A DNA stretch of 41,133 bases from WHSO01 sp050485485 (lineage in GTDB: Bacteria > Pseudomonadota > Alphaproteobacteria > SMXQ01), in the NCBI GenBank assembly GCA_050485485.1, contig JBJHBM010000020.1:1-41133 (forward strand), read 5' to 3'. Within the stretch, counting starts at the first letter, position 1, and the number at the start of each line of letters is the position of its first letter. Below are positions 9,943 through 17,407 of this stretch, piece after piece. The notes beneath the pieces were generated by a model. That model was not told the DNA's origin. It worked only from the letters and a program-made list of their open reading frames with translations, and did not search any database. A program made the translations under genes and the position numbers.

Positions 9943-9971
9943 CAATAGAATAATTCTAGAAAATGTGTCAA
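9943..9971 (-). promoter_or_regulatory. katG promoter with palindromic operator
   Basis: On the minus strand a perfect TTGACA (-35, 9966-9971) is followed after 17 bases by TCTATT (-10, 9943-9948). The palindrome TAGAATAATTCTA (9945-9957, 6-1-6) covers the -10 and part of the spacer, where a bound repressor would block polymerase. Its AT-rich centre resembles Fur-family (Fur/PerR/Irr) boxes. The box type is inference. The rest of 9838-10090 holds no gene that I can see. Confidence 0.7.
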
Positions 9972-10090
9972 GAAGCTGGAACGAATATAAGAAGTTCTAC
10001 GTATAGGTATGCGCCAACCCTTTGACGGATCGGGCGAATCGGGCGCGCAGAATCCCGCCTCACGCGCCTTCGCGCCAGGACGCGGCTTCG

Positions 10091-10118
10091 TTGCGCGGGG
10101 GAAGGCGCGTGCTATAAA
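10091..10118 (+). promoter_or_regulatory. Probable promoter of tRNA-Arg
   Basis: TTGCGC (10091-10096), a 16-base spacer and TATAAA (10113-10118) lie 10 bases before the first base of the tRNA, the expected distance for a stable-RNA promoter. Confidence 0.55.
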
Positions 10119-10128
10119 CCGGGCCGGG

Positions 10129-10205
10129 GCGCCCGTAGCTCAGCAGGATAGAGCACAGGATTCCTAATCCTGGGGTCGCAGGTTCGAATCCTGCCGGGCG
10201 CGCCA
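10129..10205 (+). tRNA. tRNA-Arg(CCT)
   Basis: A full cloverleaf can be folded by eye. The acceptor GCGCCCG (10129-10135) pairs with CGGGCGC (10195-10201). The D-arm is GCTC/GAGC, the anticodon stem CAGGA/TCCTG with loop TTCCTAA and anticodon CCT, and the T-arm GCAGG/CCTGC around TTCGAAT. Discriminator G and an encoded CCA end it at 10205. It reads AGG codons. No integrase or att duplication is seen next to it. Confidence 0.97.
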
Positions 10206-10243
10206 CTCATCGACGATCAGGACCGCCCGAGGCGAGGCGCGCG

Positions 10244-11092
10244 TCACGCGCGCCGGGTGCAGATGAAGACCTTCTCGCCGAGGCGAAGGCCGTAGCGGAT
10301 GGCGTCCTCGCCCTCGGCGGTGAACTCCTCGAGGGCGAAACCCGCGGCGCGCACGCGATCGCGGAAGTCGGCGCCGTAGCGGCGCAGGTGATCGTGCTGG
10401 CCGAAATGCATCTCGCGGTCGCGCGGGTCGGAGATCGTGGGGTCCTCGTAGGTCATCCGGCAGCCTTCCGCGAGCGGCACCATCGCCACCAGCCGTCCGC
10501 CCGGCGTCAGCACCCTGCGGATTTCCGCGAGCGCCTTGCGGTCGTCCACGTGCTCCAGCACGTGACAGCACAGCACGGTATCGAAGGCGGCATCGGGCAG
10601 GTCCATGTCCTCGATGTCGAGCCGGACGTCGGCGGCGGGATCGGCGATGTCGGCGGAGAGGTATTCCGGGCACGTGCCGCGCAGCGTCTCGGACAGCAGC
10701 GGCTCCGGCGCGAAGTGGAGCAGTGCCTGCGCGCGCGTCAGGATGCCGTGGACTTGGTCGGCCTGGGCCAGCAGGCGATGGCGCTCCAGCGCGCCGCAGC
10801 CCGGGCACCGCGCTTCGCGGCGCGGCGGCAGGCCGAACGGCTGGAAGCGGCCGACGAACCCGCACATCGGGCAGGTGTGGACATGACGGCCCTCCAGGCT
10901 GCTCAGGATGCACATCACGTAGTCCGTGTCCACGTTGCCGTCGCGGCTCGCGAGGAACCGCGCGAGCCGTACCCGCTGCTTGGCCTTGCCGATCAGCATC
11001 CGGGCGGTCGCCGTCAGGCGCCGGCGCGCGGAACGCCGCGCCCGCGGCGCGCCGTGAAAGCGGGAAGGGACGCGGAGGGATCGCGTGGACAT
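10244..11092 (-). CDS. Class I SAM-dependent methyltransferase with N-terminal zinc ribbon
   Basis: 282 residues. After a very basic start (RRSARRRLTATARMLIG) there is a two-CxxC zinc-ribbon-like segment, CPMCGFVGRF and ARCPGCGALERHR at about residues 72-98. The methyltransferase part has the LDIEDMDLPDAAFDTVLCC motif and CHVLEHVDDRKALAEIRRVL, then the LTPGGRLVAMVPL strand typical of Methyltransf_11 enzymes. The C-terminal half resembles proteins found in glycan or cell-surface clusters, but no such genes lie here and the substrate is unknown. The ATG at 11092 has AGGAG 10 bases upstream. It is convergent with the tRNA gene. Confidence 0.83.
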   Translation of the reverse strand: MSTRSLRVPSRFHGAPRARRSARRRLTATARMLIGKAKQRVRLARFLASRDGNVDTDYVMCILSSLEGRHVHTCPMCGFVGRFQPFGLPPRREARCPGCGALERHRLLAQADQVHGILTRAQALLHFAPEPLLSETLRGTCPEYLSADIADPAADVRLDIEDMDLPDAAFDTVLCCHVLEHVDDRKALAEIRRVLTPGGRLVAMVPLAEGCRMTYEDPTISDPRDREMHFGQHDHLRRYGADFRDRVRAAGFALEEFTAEGEDAIRYGLRLGEKVFICTRRA

Positions 11093-11253
11093 GTCGGACA
11101 CGCTCCTGACTGTGGCCATATGACGATGCGGCAACGAGGTGAGGGTCGCATGCCGCAGGATGCCTAGCCGGAACAACGGAAAATGGGGGATAGTTCCATT
11201 TGCATACCTTTGTAGCCCCGGAACATACGGCCGTAACGGCGCGCCGCATCGGG

Positions 11254-11281
11254 TTGCCGCCCCACTCGCGCGTGATATAAG
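11254..11281 (+). promoter_or_regulatory. Probable promoter of the cyclophilin gene
   Basis: TTGCCG (11254-11259), 16 bases, then TATAAG (11276-11281). The start of the cyclophilin gene is 124 bases further on. The 313-base gap 11093-11405 contains this promoter and a leader hairpin; I see no coding gene in it. Confidence 0.55.
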
Positions 11282-11290
11282 GGTGGCCGT

Positions 11291-11312
11291 CCGCGGGCGG
11301 CCCGGCCCGCGG
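11291..11312 (+). other. GC-rich hairpin in the cyclophilin leader
   Basis: CCGCGGGC (11291-11298) pairs perfectly with GCCCGCGG (11305-11312) around a 6-base loop. It would lie at the 5' end of the transcript from the promoter at 11254-11281. No T-tract follows, so it is more likely a 5' stabilising or folding element than a terminator. Confidence 0.4.
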
Positions 11313-11405
11313 CCAGCCGTGTCGCGAGAATACCCGGGGGGAACCGCCTGCCAGGCAGCCGTGCGGGGCCTCCAGGCCGTTCTTTTTGACCAGGGAAGGA
11401 CCGTC

Positions 11406-11993
11406 ATGCTGAAACGTCTTGCCGCCGTCGCCCTCGCCGGGCTCGTCTCCCTCGGGCTCGCCGCCGCGCCCCAGCCCACGGATGCCGCCGACAATCCGCG
11501 CGTGCGCCTCGCCACCAACGTCGGCGACATCGTGGTGGAGCTCGACGCGGCACGCGCGCCGCAAACGGTGGAGAACTTCCTCGCCTACGTGCGCGGCGGC
11601 CATTACGACGGGACCATCTTCCACCGCGTGATCCGCAACTTCATGATCCAGGGCGGCGGTTTCACGCCCGACATGGGCCAGAAGCCGACCCGCCGGCCGA
11701 TCCCCAACGAGGCCGACAACGGCCTCAGGAACCTGACCGGCACCATCGCCATGGCGCGCACCAACGATCCCCATTCCGCGACCGCGCAGTTCTTCATCAA
11801 CGTGCGCGACAACGGCCCTCTCGACCACGTCTCGAAGACCCCGCGGGGCTGGGGCTACGCCGTGTTCGGGCGCGTGGTGGAGGGCATGGACGTGGTGCGC
11901 AGGATCGAGGCGCGGCCCACCTATACCGTCGGCCATTTCGAGAACGTGCCGCGCGAGGACGTGGTGATCCGGCGCGCGGAGATCATCCGGTAG
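11406..11993 (+). CDS. ppiA: Exported cyclophilin-type peptidyl-prolyl cis-trans isomerase
   Basis: 195 residues with a cleavable signal peptide (about 1-28), so it acts in the periplasm on proline peptide bonds during protein folding. The cyclophilin core is complete: FHRVIRNFMIQGGGF holds the catalytic Arg and the Phe-Met-x-Gln set, followed by GTIAMARTNDPHSATAQFFIN and the GYAVFGRVVEGMDVV strand. The ATG at 11406 has GGAAGGA 6 bases upstream. It is transcribed toward the malate synthase gene, 70 bases away. PpiA is the usual name for the periplasmic form; PpiB-type cytosolic proteins lack the signal peptide. Confidence 0.93.
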   Translation: MLKRLAAVALAGLVSLGLAAAPQPTDAADNPRVRLATNVGDIVVELDAARAPQTVENFLAYVRGGHYDGTIFHRVIRNFMIQGGGFTPDMGQKPTRRPIPNEADNGLRNLTGTIAMARTNDPHSATAQFFINVRDNGPLDHVSKTPRGWGYAVFGRVVEGMDVVRRIEARPTYTVGHFENVPREDVVIRRAEIIR

Positions 11994-12063
11994 GCGCCGC
12001 GCGGAAGGCCGCACGGCGCCGTGACGCACCCGATGCAACCATAAAAACCCGAGGAGAGGACCC

Positions 12064-13674
12064 GTGGCGGAATCGACTGTCGTGCCGAAGGGCGTGGAGT
12101 TCAAGGCCCCGATCAGGGACGAATACAGGCATATCCTGACCGACGCGGCGGTCGCGTTCGTCGCCGAGCTGGAGCGCCGCTTCGGCGCGCGCCGCCGCGA
12201 GCTTTTGGCCGCGCGCGAGGAGACGCAGAAGAAGCTCGACGCCGGCTGGCGCCCGGACTTCCTGGAGGAAACCAGGGAGATCCGCGAGAAGGACTGGACC
12301 GTCGCTCCGGTGCCCGCCGACCTGCAGGACCGCCGCGTCGAGATCACTGGCCCGACCGACCGCAAGATGGTCATCAACGCGCTCAACTCCGGCGCCTACG
12401 TCTTCATGACCGACTTCGAGGACGCCAACGCGCCGACCTGGGACAACATGGTGCAGGGGCAGGTCAACCTTCATGACGCGGTGCGCCGCACCATCGCCTA
12501 CGACGACCCCGTCACCAAGCGGCACTACGCGCTCGCCGACAAGACCGCGGTGCTGCTGGTGCGCCCGCGTGGCTGGCACCTGCCCGAGAACCACATGCTG
12601 GTGGACGGCAGGCCCGTCACCGGCGCGTTCTTCGATTTCGGCCTGTTCTTCTTCCACAACGCGAAGGAGCAGCTCGCGCGCGGCACCGGGCCCTACTTCT
12701 ACCTGCCGAAGATGGAGCACTACCTGGAGGTGCGCCTCTGGAACGACGTGTTCAACTTCGCCCAGGACACGCTCGGCATCCCGCGCGGCACCATCAAGGC
12801 CACCATCCTGATCGAAACCATCCTCGCGGCGTTCCAGATGGACGAGTTCCTGTGGGAGATCAGGGACCACTCGGCCGGCCTCAACTGCGGGCGCTGGGAC
12901 TACATCTTCTCGTTCATCAAGCGCTTCCGCAACGACCCCGCCTTCGTGCTGCCCGACCGCGGGCTCGTGACCATGGCGACCCATTTCCTGCAGAGCTACT
13001 CGCTGCTCCTCATCAGGACCTGCCACCGCCGCGGCATCCACGCGATGGGCGGCATGGCGGCGCAGATTCCGATCCGAGGCGACGAGAAGGCCAACGCGGC
13101 CGCGCTCGAGAAGGTGCATCAGGACAAGCTGCGCGAGGTCAGGAACGGCCACGACGGCACCTGGGTCGCGCATCCGGGTCTGATCGCCACCGCCAAGGCG
13201 GTGTTCGACGAGCACATGCCCGGCCCCAACCAGATCGACAGGAAGCGCGAGGACGTGAACGTCGCCGCCGCCGACCTGCTCAAGGTGGCCGAGGGGCCGA
13301 TCACCGAGGCCGGCTTCCGCCAGAACATCAACGTCGGCCTCCTTTATACGGAGTCCTGGCTCAGGGGCAACGGCTGCGTGCCGCTCTACAACCTGATGGA
13401 GGACGCCGCCACCGCCGAGATCTCGCGCACCCAGCTGTGGCAGTGGGTGCGCTGGGGGGCCAAGCGCGAGGACGGCGTCGCGATCGACGCGGCGCTGTTC
13501 GAGAAGACCCTCGAGGAGGAGGTGACGAAGATCAAGCACGGCATGAACGACGCCGCGCGCGCCAAGGCCGTGGACGCCGCCGCCGAGCTGTTCCGCAAGA
13601 TGGTCCTGACCAAGGAGTTCAACGAGTTCCTGACGCTGCCTGCCTACGACTACGTCGTCGCCCACGGCGGCTGA
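12064..13674 (+). CDS. aceB: Malate synthase A
   Basis: A 536-residue malate synthase, which condenses glyoxylate and acetyl-CoA to malate in the glyoxylate cycle. Family segments are in order: VYPVP-like region replaced by TVAPVPADLQDRRVEITGP, MTDFEDANAPTWDN, VRPRGWHLPE, YLPKMEHYLEVRLWNDVF, ATILIETILAAFQMDEF, and HAMGGMAAQIPI, then the C-terminal SWLRGNGCVPLYNLMEDAATAE type region. The length is normal for the A isoform; the G isoform is near 720. The start is GTG at 12064 with GAGGAGAGGAC just upstream. No isocitrate lyase gene lies in the window. Confidence 0.97.
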   Translation: MAESTVVPKGVEFKAPIRDEYRHILTDAAVAFVAELERRFGARRRELLAAREETQKKLDAGWRPDFLEETREIREKDWTVAPVPADLQDRRVEITGPTDRKMVINALNSGAYVFMTDFEDANAPTWDNMVQGQVNLHDAVRRTIAYDDPVTKRHYALADKTAVLLVRPRGWHLPENHMLVDGRPVTGAFFDFGLFFFHNAKEQLARGTGPYFYLPKMEHYLEVRLWNDVFNFAQDTLGIPRGTIKATILIETILAAFQMDEFLWEIRDHSAGLNCGRWDYIFSFIKRFRNDPAFVLPDRGLVTMATHFLQSYSLLLIRTCHRRGIHAMGGMAAQIPIRGDEKANAAALEKVHQDKLREVRNGHDGTWVAHPGLIATAKAVFDEHMPGPNQIDRKREDVNVAAADLLKVAEGPITEAGFRQNINVGLLYTESWLRGNGCVPLYNLMEDAATAEISRTQLWQWVRWGAKREDGVAIDAALFEKTLEEEVTKIKHGMNDAARAKAVDAAAELFRKMVLTKEFNEFLTLPAYDYVVAHGG

Positions 13675-13710
13675 CGGCGCGCCGGAGGTCGTGAGCCGCT
13701 CCGCGGTAGG

Positions 13711-14226
13711 TTATTCCGCCAGCTTGCGTATCGTTGCCATCGGCAGGAAGAGCCGTCGCGCGCCGCTTGTGAAAGGAATGAAGCCGTACTTGCGGTAGAA
13801 CGCGACGGCGGCGCCGTCTTTCGCATCGACGACCAGCGCGTGCACCGCCAGCGTTTGCGTCGCGAGCAGGACACGGTTCAAGGCGTCCATGAGCAGGAAG
13901 GCCCCCAGCCCCTTGCCCTTCATGCCGTCATCGACGGCCAGCCGGCCGAGCAGGGCGGCAGGCACGGGGTAGCGCGGCAGGCGCTTTGCCTGGTCGGTCG
14001 GAAGGCTGTCCCGCTGAAAGCTCGTGGCGCTCAGGCTGTAGTAGCCGCATACCGCCGGAGCCCCGGTTCGCAGGGCGACGAAGACGCGGGCAACATCCCG
14101 TTTCACGTCCTGCGATGCATGTTCCCGGATGTAGCGGTCGAGCTCGGGAGCGCCGCACGAGAAGGCGGCCCGGTCATGAGTTTTGCTGTCGAGCGGAACG
14201 ATCTGCCACCCTTGCGCCGGCCTCAC
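13711..14226 (-). CDS. tacT: GNAT-family toxin of a TacA/TacT-type toxin-antitoxin pair
   Basis: 171 residues of a GNAT acetyltransferase. The family motifs are the acetyl-CoA loop LGRLAVDDGMKGKGLGAFLL (about residues 98-117), LVVDAKDGAAVAFYRKYGF with the catalytic Tyr in FYRKYGF, and the N-terminal FSCGAPELDRYIREHA segment. TacT relatives acetylate the amino group of charged tRNAs and stop translation. The start is GTG at 14226, whose GTGA overlaps the antitoxin stop, the usual coupled order of antitoxin then toxin. The protein appears intact. Confidence 0.92.
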   Translation of the reverse strand: MRPAQGWQIVPLDSKTHDRAAFSCGAPELDRYIREHASQDVKRDVARVFVALRTGAPAVCGYYSLSATSFQRDSLPTDQAKRLPRYPVPAALLGRLAVDDGMKGKGLGAFLLMDALNRVLLATQTLAVHALVVDAKDGAAVAFYRKYGFIPFTSGARRLFLPMATIRKLAE

Positions 14227-14504
14227 CCGGCCGCCTTCTTGTATCTGGCGAATGCCTTGCGGAGCGCCGCATTGGGTGCTGGCGGGTTGGTCAACGCATT
14301 GAAAAAGACTTTCCAATCCGGGCCGGACAGGGTGACGACCTCGTTCTCGAGGATCACCTTTTCGGCCTCTTCCAGCGCCGTCATGAGCACGAACTGGCTT
14401 ACCGTCTTGTGACGATAGCTGGCGGCGCGCTGGAGCACGTTCTTCGACTCGGTATCGAGGCGTACCTGTAGCCGGTCGTCCTTAATCTCCACGGTCCTTG
14501 GCAT
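14223..14504 (-). CDS. tacA: DUF1778 ribbon-helix-helix antitoxin
   Basis: 93 residues. The first half, RLQVRLDTESKNVLQRAASY then KTVSQFVLMTALEEAEKVI, is the RHH/DUF1778 DNA-binding fold. The second half, VTLSGPDWKVFFNAL and NAALRKAFARYKKAAG, is the toxin-wrapping tail. The ATG at 14504 has GGAG 8 bases upstream. By analogy with known TacAT operons the pair represses its own promoter, and an inverted repeat in the promoter spacer supports this. Confidence 0.93.
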   Translation of the reverse strand: MPRTVEIKDDRLQVRLDTESKNVLQRAASYRHKTVSQFVLMTALEEAEKVILENEVVTLSGPDWKVFFNALTNPPAPNAALRKAFARYKKAAG

Positions 14505-14531
14505 GGCTCGTCTCCAGGCTATCCTATTTTT

Positions 14532-14560
14532 AGTGTACTCACATATGGAGTACATGTCAA
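14532..14560 (-). promoter_or_regulatory. tacAT promoter with inverted-repeat operator
   Basis: On the minus strand TTGACA (14555-14560), 17 bases, then TACACT (14532-14537). TGTACTC (14534-14540) and GAGTACA (14548-14554) form a perfect 7-bp inverted repeat with a 7-base centre, lying across the spacer. It is well placed as the RHH antitoxin's binding site, 30 bases upstream of the tacA start. Confidence 0.75.
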
Positions 14561-14612
14561 GACATGGTCGAAGGCCGTCGTCGGTCGTCGAAACCGCGCA
14601 GAACGATCCGCC

Positions 14613-15611
14613 TCAGGCGGTCGCCGGCTGCCGGTAATGTCCCGCCGTCTCGGCGCGCTGCTGGACGAGGGCGAGCACCGCGTCGATATGGGGGGTGGCC
14701 ACGTTCACCAGCCGGCCCATCTCCTGCACCGCCGTCACCAGCGCGTCGATCTCCATCGGCCGTCCGCGCTCGAGGTCCTGCAGCATCGACGTCTTGTGGG
14801 CGCCCACGGCGGCGGCGCCGTCGATGCGCTTGTCCACCGTCACCGGGAACTTGACGCCGAGCGCTTCTCCGATCGCCTGGGCCTCCACCATCATGGCGCG
14901 CGCGAGCGCGCGGGTGCCGGGATCGGTCGCGATCACGTCGAGGGTCGCGTGGGTAAGGGCGGAGATCGGGTTGAAGCACAGGTTGCCCCACAGCTTGACC
15001 CAGATCTCGTCGCGGATGTTGGATCGCACCGGTGCCTTGAGCCCGCCCGCGATCATCGCGGCCGAGAGCCCGGAGACGCGCTCGGTCTTCTCGCCCGAAG
15101 GCTCGCCCAGCGTGAAGCGGTCGCCCGAGACGTGCTCGATCACGCCGGGCTCGGGCACTTCGCAGGCGGGATAGACGACGCAGCCGATGGCGCGACCGGG
15201 ACCGATCCCGTTCCATTGCACGTCGCCGGGGTCCACGCTCGCGAGCCGCCGTCCCTCGTGCGGGCCGCCGTGGGCGTGGAAGTACCACCACGGCACGCCG
15301 TTGACCGCCCACACCACGGCAGTCTCCGGTCCGAACAGCGGCTGCATCGCGTCCACCACGGCCGGCACCGAATGGGCCTTGAGCGAGACGATGACGTAGT
15401 CCTGCGGCCCGATCTCGGCCGGGTCCTGGGTCACCAACGGGCGCAGAACGGTCTCCTTGCCGCCTTCGCGCAGGCGCAGCCCGTGGGTTTCCATCGCGGT
15501 GAGGTGGGGCCCGCGCGCGATCAGCGAAACCTCCGCGTCGGTGGCGCAGAGCTTGGCGCCCATGTAGCCGCCGATGGCGCCGGCGCCGAAGACGCAGACC
15601 TTCATGCTCAT
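14613..15611 (-). CDS. panE: 2-dehydropantoate 2-reductase (ketopantoate reductase) family protein
   Basis: A 332-residue NADPH-dependent reductase. It has an N-terminal Rossmann loop FGAGAIGGYMGAKL (about 7-20), SLKAHSVP with the conserved Lys, AVNGVPWWYFH, and the C-terminal helical domain motif RDEIWVKLWGNLCFNPISAL that carries catalytic residues. PanE makes pantoate for CoA. This family also has members that act on other 2-oxo acids, and coupling to an acyl-CoA ligase rather than to pan genes leaves that possibility open. The ATG at 15611 overlaps the ligase stop (ATGA). Confidence 0.82.
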   Translation of the reverse strand: MSMKVCVFGAGAIGGYMGAKLCATDAEVSLIARGPHLTAMETHGLRLREGGKETVLRPLVTQDPAEIGPQDYVIVSLKAHSVPAVVDAMQPLFGPETAVVWAVNGVPWWYFHAHGGPHEGRRLASVDPGDVQWNGIGPGRAIGCVVYPACEVPEPGVIEHVSGDRFTLGEPSGEKTERVSGLSAAMIAGGLKAPVRSNIRDEIWVKLWGNLCFNPISALTHATLDVIATDPGTRALARAMMVEAQAIGEALGVKFPVTVDKRIDGAAAVGAHKTSMLQDLERGRPMEIDALVTAVQEMGRLVNVATPHIDAVLALVQQRAETAGHYRQPATA

Positions 15612-17191
15612 GCCTCCGCTCCGAGCCCGAGCTTCTCCGCGAGGCCGATCCTCTGCAGCTTGCCGGTCGGCCCCTTGGGAATCTCGTCGAGGAACAGGAT
15701 CTTGCGCGGCACCTTGAACTCGGCGAGACGCGCGCGTGCGAACGCGCGCAAGTCCTGCTCGGTGCAGCTTTGCCCCTCGCGCAGCACCACGGCGGCGGCG
15801 ACCTCCTCGCCGAGCTTGGGGTGCGGCATGGCGAAGGTCACGACCTGTCCCACCGCTGCGTGGTCCATCAGCACCTCGTCCACCTCGCGGGGGCTGATCT
15901 TCTCGCCGCCCCGGTTGATGATCTCCTTGATGCGCCCGGTGATCGAAAGGTAGCCCTCGGCGTCGATCACACCCTGGTCGCCGGTGCGGAACCAGCCGGC
16001 GGCGAAGGCCTCGGCGTTGGCCTTGTCGTTGGCCTCGTAGCCGGGGGTGACGTTGGGGCCGCGGATCACGATCTCGCCGGGCGTGCCGGCCGGCAGCAGC
16101 TTGCCGGCGCCGTCCATGATGGCGACCTCCGGCCCGGCGGCGAGGCCGACGGTGCCCGGCTTGCGCGCGCGCGGCGGTAGCGGGTTCGACGCCATCTGGT
16201 GGGCGGCCTCGGTCATGCCGTAGGCCTCGATCACGGGCGCGCCGAACACCTGCTCCAGCTCCGCCATCACCTGGGGCGGCAGCGACGACGACGACGAACG
16301 GATGAAGCGCAGCGGGTTGGCCTCGATGATCCCGGCGTTGCGCCCGGCGCGCGCGAGGATCGCCTGGTGCATGGTGGGCACCGCCGTGTACCAGGTCGGG
16401 CGCGCCTCCTCCATCCAGGCGAAGAACCTGAGCGCATTGAAGCCGGGCGCGCAGGTGACGCGGGCGCCCGCGCCGATCGAACTCAGCACCGCCGCGATCA
16501 GCCCGTGGATATGGAACAGCGGCATGATGTTGAGACAATGGTCCTCAGGTGTGAGGGCGAGCGTCGCCGCGATATGCCGGGCGGAGGCGGCGACGTTGGC
16601 CTGGGTCAGCGGCACGATCTTGGGACGCGACGTGGTGCCGGAGGTATGCAGCACCAGCGCCACGTCATCGGGCGCCGCCGCGCCGCCCTTCGCCGGGGCG
16701 GCGGCCTTGGCGGAGGCGCCGGGCTCGATTCGGCCGGGCTCGATTCGGCCGGGCTCGATGCGGCCGGGCTCGATGCGGAAGGTGCCGGCGGGCGCGCTTT
16801 CATCCCAGGCGATCTCGTGGATCGGCACGCCGAGCTTGCGCGCGACGGCGACGGCGGGGGATTCGCTCCCGCGCGCGACGATCAGCGCGCGCGCGCCGAG
16901 GTCGGAGAGGTAGAACTCGAACTCCCCGGCCTTGTAGTCGGGATTGAGCGGCGCCGTGGTCGCGCCGCAGGCGATCGCGAGGAACGCGGCCGCCATCTCC
17001 GGCCCGTTGGGCAGCACGATGGCGACCCGGTCGCCGCGCCCGATGCCGAGGCCGTTGAGGTCCGCGACCGTCGCCTCGGCCAGCGCCCGCAGGCCCGTGC
17101 CGGTGAGCCCGGGGCGCCCGGGCGCCCCTATGGCGACGGCGTCGTCCGCGACCGCGTTCAACAGCTCCCGTACCGTGCGCGGCTCGGTCAT
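15608..17191 (-). CDS. AMP-forming acyl-CoA synthetase, probably oxalate-CoA ligase type
   Basis: 527 residues of the ANL superfamily. The AMP loop HTSGTTSRPK is at 182-191. FHIHGLIAAVLSSIGAG, LRFIRSSSSSLPP and EAYGMTEAAHQMASNPLPP follow, then GWFRTGDQG and the C-terminal PTGK lysine. The IHGL, RS(S/C)S-SL and AHQM(A/T)SNPLP segments match what I recall of oxalyl-CoA synthetases (AAE3-like) rather than long-chain FadD. Residues 139-158 are four copies of RIEPG. The ATG at 17191 has AGGGAAG just upstream. It leads a two-gene operon with the panE-like gene. The substrate is inferred. Confidence 0.85.
   Translation of the reverse strand: MTEPRTVRELLNAVADDAVAIGAPGRPGLTGTGLRALAEATVADLNGLGIGRGDRVAIVLPNGPEMAAAFLAIACGATTAPLNPDYKAGEFEFYLSDLGARALIVARGSESPAVAVARKLGVPIHEIAWDESAPAGTFRIEPGRIEPGRIEPGRIEPGASAKAAAPAKGGAAAPDDVALVLHTSGTTSRPKIVPLTQANVAASARHIAATLALTPEDHCLNIMPLFHIHGLIAAVLSSIGAGARVTCAPGFNALRFFAWMEEARPTWYTAVPTMHQAILARAGRNAGIIEANPLRFIRSSSSSLPPQVMAELEQVFGAPVIEAYGMTEAAHQMASNPLPPRARKPGTVGLAAGPEVAIMDGAGKLLPAGTPGEIVIRGPNVTPGYEANDKANAEAFAAGWFRTGDQGVIDAEGYLSITGRIKEIINRGGEKISPREVDEVLMDHAAVGQVVTFAMPHPKLGEEVAAAVVLREGQSCTEQDLRAFARARLAEFKVPRKILFLDEIPKGPTGKLQRIGLAEKLGLGAEA
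16718..16777 (-). repeat. 15-bp tandem repeat, four units, inside the acyl-CoA synthetase gene
   Basis: Four head-to-tail 15-bp units (16718-16732, 16733-16747, 16748-16762, 16763-16777). Two end in ATTCG and two in ATGCG on the plus strand, so copies are identical in pairs. Read on the minus strand each encodes Arg-Ile-Glu-Pro-Gly. The frame is kept. Confidence 0.95.
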
Positions 17192-17407
17192 GGCTTCCCT
17201 CTCGAACGTTGTTCTGGTTGGCGGCGGCCCCGGAAGGGGCGCCGCGAAGGCGGCGCCTATCGAACCCTCGGCGGGCCGCGAGCGCAAGTCCCAATTCCCC
17301 CGGTCCCGGTTCGACAGGGGGCGGCAAGGCCGCTATGCTCGCGCCGCTCCAGGGGGCGTTCGAGGCCAAGGGGCATGTCGGAAGCACAACTGCGACGGAG
17401 GCCGCCC

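Noticed and set aside
10129..10205. tRNA-Arg as an integration site for a mobile element
   Set aside because: No integrase, no repeated tRNA end downstream and no change in composition in the flanking genes.
11983..13665. Open frame of 560 codons antisense to malate synthase
   Set aside because: Covers a complete, well-conserved enzyme on the other strand; no independent evidence.
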